Below, in pieces: positions 13,001 through 25,000 of a stretch of DNA of 49,653 nt. Both the position numbers and the translations under genes were made by a program. Source of the DNA: Phallusia fumigata (taxonomy: Eukaryota; Chordata; Ascidiacea; Phlebobranchia; Ascidiidae); assembly GCA_008931825.1 (NCBI GenBank), contig QXVZ01027918.1, positions 1 through 49,653 of the forward strand, in the 5' to 3' direction. Under the pieces are notes generated by a model, which saw nothing but the letters and a program-made list of their open reading frames with translations, did no database searches and was not told the DNA's origin. The number at the start of each line of letters is the position of its first letter. Within the stretch, counting starts at the first letter, position 1.

Positions 13001-16000
13001 GACTTTATTCAGACACTAAAGTGCATTTCTGGTGCAAAGGGGTTATATGTACATAACCTTGACACTACATTCACAAGTGCCTTATGCAATGTCAACATTC
13101 TTTCGATCAAAACGCTTCTTCGCAACATCATGTTATGATGTTTAAAAGTGGGGACAAATTGTGAATGACACATTGTCAACATCAAACAAATCGTTCTGGC
13201 TGTTTTTCAAAGTGGCAACCATCAGAAGTCAAGGCCAAAACCTTCCCAATGTTTTGGTGTGTATATTACAAACCTTTGAATCGCCTGGGGCAAAGTTGTC
13301 CATGTATTGGTTGATAAGTTTAAACACAAATCCACGGTCGATGTACGTAAAGCAGTGTTTGATGAACGTTGCAAGACTCAAATTAGCGTTGTGAACATCA
13401 GCGTAGTTCGACTGGGAAGAAAAACGTTAGAATTACGTAGTTGATCGTCTTACTCCCAAATAAGAACGACACAGCACGAACAACTTGTATTAAAAACCAC
13501 ATTTACATAGCTGTACGAAAGATTTTAATTGCTTCGTATTCAGATTACGCAAATGAGTTTTCTTACGATTTGACAACACATCTGATTTTAATTGACTTTT
13601 ATCAGTCCTTGGCCAAATTCGAAGTTTCGAGTAGCAAACGCGAAATTTCCAGTCAAATCATGCATTTGTTTGTAAAGGTAAAAACGTCAAATTCACTAAA
13701 ACAAAACAGGGCATGCATCACATCAGCTCATACCTTCCACTTTTTGGTAATATGCGGGACAGTTGTGGTACAAAGACTTTGTACAGCGTACTGGAAAGAC
13801 ACCGGAAAGCGTTCGTTCCTCTTCATCTTTAACCTATGGTAACGAACAAATATCCCAGTCTGTTCTACATTGTTAGACATTTTATGCCTCCATACAAAAT
13901 GGTCATAGAAAAACATTTAAAGTTAGAAACCAAGTTTGTGGTGTAACAACAGGCAAGTCTATTTACACATCAGTGCTGGTCCATTATTTTTCCCTCCTAA
14001 GAAAAAATTAACCAAATAAGAATGTCCTGGATAAGCAATATCTAAACCTCCAACAGCCCCCATGTTCACCAACGATCACTGTACAAATTAGTGAAAATGT
14101 CGAAATTTGAGAACAGTCTCTAATGCTGACAGAACCGACTGATTCTGTCAACAAATTAACCACTACCCTTTTTATAGGTTTAACCAAACAAAGTACTTTT
14201 GTGTAAAAATGAGATGCTGCGCCATGCTCTTCACTATGAGCTGGAGAAGGAATGAAGAATGAAGAAGAAGTTTGTTCGTGGTGAGAAAATCTGCTGCAGT
14301 TGGTCGTAACATGGCTTCCATTCCTGCAGTCAACTGCTCATGTACTGTCTTGCTCTTGTAATCTTTCCATTGTGGCACAACGAAAATGTACTGCGCAAAA
14401 ATACAGGCAGATTTAATTAACATTTTTTAGCTTCACAGACAATTTGCACTAGCAAATCTACAAAAATAATAGTGAACCTAATCTATTCTGCCACCACATT
14501 GAGAAGTATTTGAAAATGCAAGTTACAGAATATTAAAATGTTGAAAATCATGATCTGAAGCTTGAAGAAGAACAAAGACACAATTCACATGTCGTGTTAT
14601 CAGTAAAATATATCTGATGACACACCTTGATATATTGCTGCAACAGACGTTCCTTGCCATGTTGATGGCACGATGCAATCACGTGGATGAGTGTCTTCAT
14701 GCAATTCGATTCGGCGTCTGACGTCATCCCGTCAGCGGTCAATAAATACAAAAGCTGTGTAAGGATGGTCGGTAGGTATCGGATGAGCGCGCTGTGATCC
14801 GCCGCAAGCAAACTCTGGAAATGCCAAAAGGTTTTATTTCACCGAGGAAAAACTGTTTACATTTGATTGTGTTTCAACTAAACAGACTTAACCGATAAAA
14901 AAATTTTGGTCTAGTAACTGCAAACCTGTGTTTTGTTTGTTAAATTGTAAGAAATCTAAAGTACGTTTTACAAATGTGATACGTTTTTACAGAAATGTAA
15001 CAGATTTGGCCAATAACCAACAAATGATCGAAAGAAATTTGATCGTACTGTTTTCTGACAAACTTTAATCAAGGCTAAGCTATTCACAAAAACATGTTTT
15101 CTTTTTTACAAAAATTAATGTAGGCCTCTTACTTCGGATTTTCAAAAATTACTAGATTCACAACATACATAAGCCATACCAGTTAATATACAAATAATAC
15201 AGCCTTCTTTTCGCCATTTCAAGCATCGTAGTTACCTTGAGATATTTGACAATATCTGTGTCAGTGCCATTGTTGGAAAATCTCTGACAGGCTTCAAAAA
15301 AGTTGCAGATGTGCTGGTCCTCGGTGTAAATAGTGGATGAGAGGGAGAGATTGACACGGAACAGTGGTTTGCCGCCATCCACCCACTTCACTTCAGATGA
15401 ATGCTGCGAATATACACGAAGAAATTGTTGCGGTTTCGCGAAATGAGAAAACCAGGGAGCGTCAAGTTTACCATCGTGCCCTGATGCGCAAAATATAAGG
15501 TACGTGAGACGGTGTGCAAACATTCAAAACGTATGTTAATGCGAAATGCAACAGAAAACAACCAAGCGATATAATCTATTTTCAAGCTTATTACATGACC
15601 GACAATCAGAAATTTTAATACTCCAGTTTATGTTTGTTGGTTTTTTTCTGTACCTGCAAACGGGTAAACCCCCATACCGAGGGAAACACAATCAGAATAT
15701 AATCCACTATGTCTTTTGGGCAAGTTTTACTACCATTAGCATTTTTAGTTTGTTTGGTGGCGGATTGCAGGGCTCCATAAACTTTGCCACAATTTGGCAA
15801 CATTTTTCACATGGTACATTAACTGGCAGCACAGACGTAGCGTCTGGACTGGGCAGTCAAGCAACTCCCCCTTGCCCTGTTTAATTTCTCCCAAATCAGC
15901 GGAAACAACGCGCGCAAATCGCAAAAGGTCACCACGCACTTGTAATCGGAAGCCACAGGCCACTTGAAAGGGCCTCGGATTTGCCCTCACATCATACAAT

Positions 16001-19000
16001 TGACCATCAAAGGCGTAAGAGCCGGGCTCCCAAATATGAACATGCGGGAATGGTGCCAGCAAGTGGGCACATGACTTCCTGGCAGCTTGTTGTGACTTTC
16101 AGCAGGTGTTGCAGCGAAAAGGGACAAAAACCCGCCTTTAACTAACAAATAATAAGATAAGCGAAAGCTCGCACTCACAAAGTGGTTCACACCAAACCGA
16201 TTGGCACCGAAAATAAGTCGCTGCTCTCAGTTGTCCTTCCTGCCAAAAGGCCACATCGAATTCAGTTCTAGCATAAAGAAAATCTTGGCATAAATCGCTT
16301 AAGCTCCACACGACATTGAATTGGCGCCGATGGACAAAGAACGTTAATGACTGAAGATTTCCGAACAAGTTTAGAACTGGAATATTTTTTTTAGCTTGGG
16401 TTGTAGTAATTATACAGCACCCTACGGTAACAGTCTTGCTCTGAAAACTGTGACAACAAAAACGTTGAAGAATAAGAAGCTAGCTAGGAGCCAACAAGCA
16501 TTTCAGCTATTAAATGCATTTTTTTGCAAAACGCCTTTATCACCTTTACGAAGTTCTCCACATATTGATGACCTATTTTGCAGCAATGGCAAAACCACAA
16601 TATTACAAAACACACAAACTCGACAACTGCGGTCCGCCAATCTGCGGGGAGAAAGAAGCGGATCGGAAGTGCTTAGTTGTGCACTTGCATTAACTACCAC
16701 GTAAACAATGCCAAGAGCGGGCGGTGTTGGGAAGCATTAATTGTTGGGTCTCGCATTTACTGAATTTCCTCCTAACCTCAACACCCGAATAGTTCTTTGC
16801 CGAATCGCTATATTCGGTTGCTCCGATTCTCCTCATTGCCCTTGTGACCGATGTCGTACGCCAGTTCCTGTTCCATCTCTCCAATGACGCAGGACTGCGC
16901 TGTTGAATAGTGTGCGAAAAAAATCCAGGGTTACGTGACGTTGCGATTCGCAGGAAAAATTCCGCTGGGAAGAGCAGGAACACACGCGAAGCTTTTCAGC
17001 AAATAGATTTATCAACTCGCGACCTTTACGATGACTGGGAACTCGAAATCGACCGGCAAAAGTGCGGTTCACTGACTTGCACGAATCACATCAACGCTTG
17101 ACTTCCTGTTGCGTTCATATCAAATCAGCGATTTAAACGGTACTTTAAATTTATGCGAAAACAGTGTCATTTCTTGTTGTGTTTGTCTAATAAGGGGGAT
17201 TATCCTTGTCTCTACCAAAGTGTATGTGTGCAAACAATCCAAACAACGACCAAGACATCAGATATGTTGTAGCATTCATTTCAAAGACAAGACATTGAAA
17301 CATTACAACATGTTCGTGTGAGGTTCCTTTCAAGTTCGCCGTAAAACGTAATCCGACCGACATTGCGTCAAACCAATACACAAAAAACAAAGCCGCATAA
17401 GTGCCCACTCATTTCAAATACCCACGAGGGAATGCTTTTTTCATCTTATTTAAGGACATCGGAAACGTTAAGACCACAAAATTGGAACTCTTCAAGACTG
17501 CCAAGAAAGCTACGTAATGTCTCCTTCAACACGAAATCGCTCCTGACAGCAAATTTACAGAGAAACAAGCAGTTCGATTGATCAATAGATAGCGGTCACC
17601 TGCAGTTCATTATTGCTGCGATCAAGAATCACGTGGTCTCACCCACGTCACGCGGTCGTTGTACGTCGCTTTGGCTCACGTGATCAAAGTAATGTTGATG
17701 CAAACATCTGGTTTTCGCAATACATTGTACACATTTGTAATCGCGTATTCGCGGCTACCGCAAGATTGACGTAATGCAAACCACTTGCGAATAGTTGCTG
17801 CCATTTTGTTGTAGGAGATTCTGCGTTTTTTGGTTGTTGTCAAGATTTCAAGGATTTAAACAGAGTTGCATTTTTGGTGAATTACATTTACTCTGTCAAG
17901 CCAACTTACCCTGTACAGGGACGTTGGCTTAGGAATATTTTTAAAAGATGAGCATAGCACGCGGTTATTGACAATGGGGTTTACACAAACTAGCTGGTCT
18001 GTATTCAACCCAGCAATCAACTCAATCCAATTCATCTGCTCGAAACCTTCTAAACAATAAATTATTCAACGAAAAAAGAAACCGAACATAAAACCACCAG
18101 CACATCAACATTATAAAACATTAATAAATTGTACACCAGTTTTAATAGCGGAGGCAAACATGAAGCCACGAGTGCGTTCGTTTTCCAGCCCGCACTACAA
18201 CATTGTGGTCTTCAACAGCAGCTCAACTTCAAAGACCCGATCTGTCGTCGTAACAAGCCACCAGCAAACTTTGGTTTGGTTCAAAAGTGGTGAAGCGAGA
18301 TAAGATCCGATAACACTACTGAGGTCACCTGGAACCTGTTGTTGCCGGTGTTAATACCCAACAACAGCGGCAATCAACACCTGCGAGTTCTCACACGGAT
18401 CGCAAAAGAACGATGTCGATTTGGGTGGTAGAAGTAAGGGGGGATTCTTTGCAGTTGGGGCTAATAAGTTTGCCAATTGTTGTTGAATTTAACATTCGGA
18501 AAATCATACGTCGCAGACTTTCATGACTTAAATTTTACTGCAAACACTATTTTGCGTTGTCAGTCAAAATGGCGAAGTATTACAAACACCACAACGAAAT
18601 AGCGAAGTATTCCGAAAACCGAAACGCGTTTGACGAATTACAGAATTGACAAACTTACATACATCAAGGGGGTAGTTCAAATACGCAGGTCAAACGCCAC
18701 GTCCTGTTTGGACAGCTACAAGATTGACATGCGCAAACCGTGTTCAACTGGCCGCCGCAAATATCAGTAGGACAGCGAACCAACATTTGGCGTCGACCAG
18801 AACAATTCCACGCTTTCCCATACAGAGTGTGGCACTTTTTTGGCTTGGGCTCTTATGGATCGACAAACAATTGTCAAAGTCGCGCGAGTCTCATTCAACT
18901 CCCTGTCGCTTTAATCTTTTGCAAAGATCGAGAGAGAGTCGGCGAAGTTGGCGCCTGGACAAGTCGCCAGAGCCCGACAAATCGGCCCCGCACATGAGCT

Positions 19001-22000
19001 GGAAAGTGCGATCGATCAAAAGGTCGCGAGTTAAAATGTAAGACAAACTTCAAGCTAATCGGTATGAGGCCACAAAGCGATGTTTGTGAAAACATGTTTT
19101 CTGGCATTAACTTCAATACAAGATATTTTCGCTTACCATCCATAATAAATATACTGTGTAATAGAGTTCTGTGCATTAGTTTACACGAGAGAACATTTTT
19201 AGTGTGAATTTCGTCACCACCATACGAATAGCTGCTCCGTAGGCACTAATTACTCTGATCATTAATCTATTTCAAGCGTAAATTCAGTAAATGTCACAAC
19301 ACGTCGTATCAAAAAAACACCAATTAGCGGTAAATAATCTCATTTCAGTTAAGCAGCATTCAAAGCCTCGGGTTATCACTTATCATTCGAGACGTTGAAG
19401 CAGTGAGCCAATACTGTACTTGGCTGTTATGTTGCCAGGGGTTCATTATCAATCGCTCCGACACAAGTGATTGAACTTCTCAGTGTAATACCCGTGGGGA
19501 GCGCTGTTTTTGGATCAGCACTTCATCAAGAAGCATCTGCGATCCCTACTCGGTCCCTTCTCCCAACAGTCGCTAAATCCCATCAAGAGTTACTTAAAGC
19601 TCATCCAAGAGCGGCTCCTGGTGTCTCCCAGACGTAAGTGTTTTCTTCGAGGCCAACAGACTTTCGCTTGTTTACGTCTGGTGGTGAAAGTTGAAGTGGA
19701 GCCGGGGCTGAACAAAACACCAGGAGCTCGAATTCTGCACGTGGTGCCTGGAACGTAACCGTCGACACCAGCATGAATCACATGCAGTTGATACTTTTGT
19801 CGAACGTAAGATAAACGTCGAAGCTGCTACGTCATTTTGCTGAGTGTTCCCGCGACGGTACGGAAATTGTAAGGGTTTCGGTTTCCGACGCATCTCACAG
19901 GGCACAACCTTGTGTACAGTGTGCAAAGGAAATGTTGTATCCTGTTTTCACTAATTTGTATGTCTAACGTTTTGATTTGGAGGGAAGTATATTCGGTGAA
20001 TACGCTTGGCGTTGCTATTGACCCACGCACCCGGGAAACTCATTAAAAAGGTTAAAGCGGTCCCTTTTAACTCCAAATAACTTGTATTAATTTCTTTGGT
20101 GCCAGGCATTTTTAGAGCTGTGTTTGCGATTGTTTTAACGTATTCGCTTTAGCCCTGCAAAAATGTAGAAAAAATCATGACAAAAAGGTCAAGCAATTTT
20201 GCTTCACAAAATAAAAATCAGGAGCACATTCACATATTAAGGAAACGAACTAACTTTCAAAAAATGATAAAAGACAGAGATACTATTTTTAGAACAGGGT
20301 TAGGTGCAATCATGTTCATCAATAAGAAGCCCTTGAGCAAAGCTGAAACATTTGACAATGACGGTTACACCCTGGTTTTTGTGCTACGAAGAAGTTTTGT
20401 ATGGTGCCAAGTTGAATTTGCCACAAACCGTTACATGCGACAGGTTATGACCTTCAACAACACAAGAATATACGGTAGGTGTAATGGCAATAGAGACGAT
20501 TTGCACACAATTTCAGCTACCAAGTTCAGCTTTGATAGGTAAATGCATCGGTGGAAATATACACCATATAGTTCACTGCATAAACCTGGAGAGGTAGAAA
20601 GTGAACACTTGTGATTGTTATGAAATTTGGCCCTAGGAACTCCAACACTTTTAAATAACAAAACCTTCGACTTGGAGACTGCAAGTTTCTAATTGTCACT
20701 GCACGTTTCTTGGGAACGGTGGGACGAATGGAACGCCCTGCTAACAATGGGAAAAGCAAACTGTTGCAGAAGAAGAAAGCCAGACGAGCAACGCGGACAA
20801 GTCCAGTTATTCCAGATCCATCTGCTGAACAAATTTACCGTGGGTCTTGAACTTTGTTCTGGACGAGCAATGCTGGTTTAAGAATAAGTGTCGCAAACAA
20901 CCATAAAAACGTCGATTTTCAATGGTGATTGGGGCACGCACGCGAAGGCCTACGCAGACGGTCGCATGTCCGCACGTCACAACTCCCATTGTAAGACGGA
21001 ACACGGAAAAAACGCAAGGTTGGGGAGAAGCGAGCGACTACATATTGCGCTAAGGCAGTCGTGTGGTCGCCAGACGAGATACCCGAGATCGGGCGTTTTC
21101 ACGTGTAATGAAGCTTATACGAATGCAAACGTATTTACAAAAACAAGCAGTGCCTGTAGAAAAGTTACACAATGTATGCTGAATTAAGGTGTGAAAATGT
21201 AGGAATTTTATTGTGGCTGTTAATAGTTAATTTGCATTGTAAAATGTGTCAAAGGTAATGTTGGTGCGCAGTTTGTCAAGTGGTAAAATACAGCACATGT
21301 AAGAACAAGGCGAAAGTCAAGGTTGTTTGCGTGTTAACAGCTCAGTGTCAGTTGTCGGAAATTTAGGTGTAGAAAACATTACGGGAAATGTTGGCCTTGG
21401 AAAAATACCTAGCACAGTAGGTTGTCATGTGGAGCTAACAAAATATGTCCCAACTTCCTTAAAGAGCTGCTGCTTGGCGGCTCAAGCGCCTGTGGTCCAT
21501 TACCATTGTATATCCAAGGTGGATATCTGATTGTTAGGAATAGAGCGCTACATAGAATTCACATAATATTAACCCGGGTCTACAGCGTATCTATGTATAC
21601 TGACATCACCTGAAACAATCGATTTCTTGTTATTTTCGGCGGTTTTTAAATGTTGAAAGCATCAAAAGGAAGCAGATTAACGCTATTCTCACTAAACGAT
21701 TTTTTATTTTGTTGTTTCAAATTAGGCAATTTAAAGGCGATAAAATAGCGCAATACATAAAAAAGGGTTGTTAAAAAGAGTCCAGAGAGGTCAAACAGCA
21801 TTGGGAGACGAACTGCGCCATCAAGCTTGGTTGAATGTGGCAACAAGCCTAAATATTGACATTGGCGGCGTTTAAAGCGCGCGCAACAGAGCCGAGCAGA
21901 CGCATAAAACTTAAGGTATTCCGGTCACAATTAACCCAAGCAAGTGAAGGTACCGGGTCGAAGTCAAAAGTCAGGGAGGAGCTAGCAATAAAAAGTCATT

Positions 22001-25000
22001 AACTGGAGGCAAACACACTTGGCATTTACCGAACATTGATGTGACATGGTGGGTAAATTCCTGGACTTGCGTACGCGTGCCCGCTGACTTATGTCGAACA
22101 ATCGCAGGTGTCTCCACACAAAACGGACCGGCCCTGTCAATCAAAGTTAATCGGAACCGCCCGAAATTCGTTGATGTTATCAAACGGTAGCGCCTGCTTA
22201 ATGTCAAAGCCACAGTGGATAATTTTTGACAAAAGCGCAGTGTTAAAGCAGAACTGACCTTTTGAAATTCCGAGGTAAAGGTTTGGAAAGTACTTTTTCC
22301 TGTATTTTAAGTTTTAACCAAGATTGCGTTGTAATGCTGACCAGAAACAGCGTAACAGAACGGTTTTAGGCAGAAGCCAGTGGGGTCGGTGACCCGAACA
22401 ATGCATTGTCGCGAATAATTATGTGACTATTGACTATTGAGGGGTTAGCAACGGGCAGATCCACTCACATACAAGTATTTACTTTGTCAGTGGAAAAATA
22501 TTGACCCGTGTCATGTAAGATCGTGTTAAGAGACGGCACTGGGCTAACTTTCCGTTGCCCGCCAGAGCAAATGTTAAATCTTGCTTGACGGAAAAATGTC
22601 TGAGACTGTCTTATGGACAAGGCTACTTTTATTTGAACGTGGTATTTACAAAAACAATCTTAAAACGTAAAAAGTCGACCTAACCGAGTTAAAGCTTTGG
22701 CGTTAAAAATTTTGTTGTTCGATGCAAAGGGTTTGCAAAAAACTAATTTATAAACTGCATGCTGGCTTGAGCACATTTTTTCGACAAGACAATACAAGAC
22801 ACCCTTTTCGCTTTGGGCATATTTGAAGAGTAGCTTGTTGTTTCCTCAACACTTGCCTTGGCCAAACAATGCTGCGTTGTGTGTTTGTGGGTGTTTTGCA
22901 GGAACGCGCGGTAATATGAATCGGCCTTACCGCCAAATACGGGGTTAATGTCAAGTATTCGGACAGGGAAGGAACAGAGATTACGGCTGAGTAGTCGGCA
23001 TGAGTACACGAAGATCCGATGAAGTTCGAGATAAAGCACATAAATGGAGATAACAGCTAGAGCTTTATTCAGGCACGTTAAAATCGTCCACTTATACCAG
23101 ACACATGCAAACTGCGATGTCAAACGCGTCAATGACAAAGTAGGGTCTGATACCAAAAGCGAAGAGGCAGTAGAGATAAAACCAAATCCTTGCCATACAC
23201 CACAACCTAGGCTAATATGTGGCGGCGTTTGAAGATGCGACATTGTGGCCTTGACCAGATTTTAGATGGAAATCTCAGGGGATCAAACCCTCATGTGTGT
23301 CAACTCGTTCCAAGAGCAAGGACTTCATATTTTGTCTTATTAACGGCGACATAAATTTCGCGATCACTGTGCGTTGATTCGGTAGTCCTGGTGAAACGCA
23401 TAATTCCGGATGGTAAGCAATTAATGCGAAATTATTGGTCCAAGCCAAGGGGGGAGATTTTTCCTTTCTCCCATCAATCGCATCAGACAAAGTAACATAC
23501 CAAGTATCATTTGAAAATATGCGACAGGCCTACGAAATTCCCGGCATGGTATCACCATTAAAACATAGGCGGAATGTTGGCATCGACATGCCACGGTTAC
23601 AACCGCGCGGTCACGTTTGGAAGGGTACCGGTGCCTTATCGGTTCTCCATCCCGTCAGCGGAAGAAAGTGTTGACTAAAAACATCTGACAAATGAGGCAC
23701 AAGACTCAATTGGCACTTAACCCATGTTTGCGGCGCGTTAGACTGGTGACGAATCACCGCTCGATCGAGTTGTGGTGTCGGGCCCGAAACAAATTTTCGC
23801 GTCTGCGTTCAGCTTCAAACCTGTGTGTTATTGAGCGTCACCGTCTATTCTTCGCGATGGTCAGTGGAAAGACAAATATTGACGATAGAAGTTGGGGACG
23901 CTTCGTTCCAGTCGACCCCTGCGAGTTAAACAAACCCGAGATATTTTGACATCAAATTGTCGCTACTAAACGACACAGTCGTTTTAATGCCTAGCTAGAC
24001 CGAGATTGACAATATCGCAGTTCACAGCAGGCACATTTTTGCATCATTTAAAAGCGAGTTCAAAGGTGAACAGTAACGTCTCTGTGTCTTGTACATCACA
24101 TGGAGCAAGTTGTTGTTTCCCATTTATTTATTACAATTTTAAGACCTTCGGCGCGACTGAAAGCGCGATGTTACAACACCCGCATTACGCGCATACAAAT
24201 TGGCCTATTGATAGAATTCAGTGAACTTGTGTTCGGACTATACGGGTTAATTAGCACGTCAAGGAAACTATATCAGCCAAACGTTGCCAGGAATCGCCAC
24301 CTCTGACATTTAACCTACTTTGTCATAGCACGCACAGAGACGAGGTTTCAAATGGCGTGTCTGCGTCATTGCAACTTCATCGTAAAAAATAACTACGGCG
24401 TTGTGACGTCATAACCAGTTTCCGCACCAGGACGAAGGAGCGGAATGCAAATCAGCTTGAGGAGCAAACTTGAGGTTTTCCCACAAATCCCTGCCTGGGA
24501 GATGTGGAATTTGTGTACCGCACGCTGTGACAGGTGTTTGGTATTACTCACTCAAACCTTAACGTTTTAACGAGCCCACCAAGAGCGGTAGCAAGCACTT
24601 GTACAACAATAATTCCTGTAGGGCCCACGCAATTTCACAGCTTTAAAAATGCGCTAGCCCTAACTAAGCTGCGAGCACAAAGAAGTTCGCACGTGTGAAT
24701 TAAACGACCCGCTGTTTCTGGCAGAAGGCGGATCTACGGGGGCACTTTGGCACCAGTTTATATCGGCGGGTGATCTGTCCCAAAACGGTAATTCACGAGG
24801 CAAGGCAATTTTGCCCGAGCCACTCACCAGGATTTTATTTGACCGCAAAGCGCCACTGAGCAGCCGTTCAGCGTTTTGCTGGAGTTAAGCCACACGAGAA
24901 CGCCGAGGGAAAGAATCTCCTTAACCACAGGGCAATACTTCACACAACATACAGTGATTTCCCAATGCATTATAGCAGAGATGAAGGTAGTGCGTCATTT

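Noticed and set aside
13441..13842. Plus-strand open frame of 133 codons
   Set aside because: Covers the DOCK-C intron and exon 25 antisense; no features of its own.
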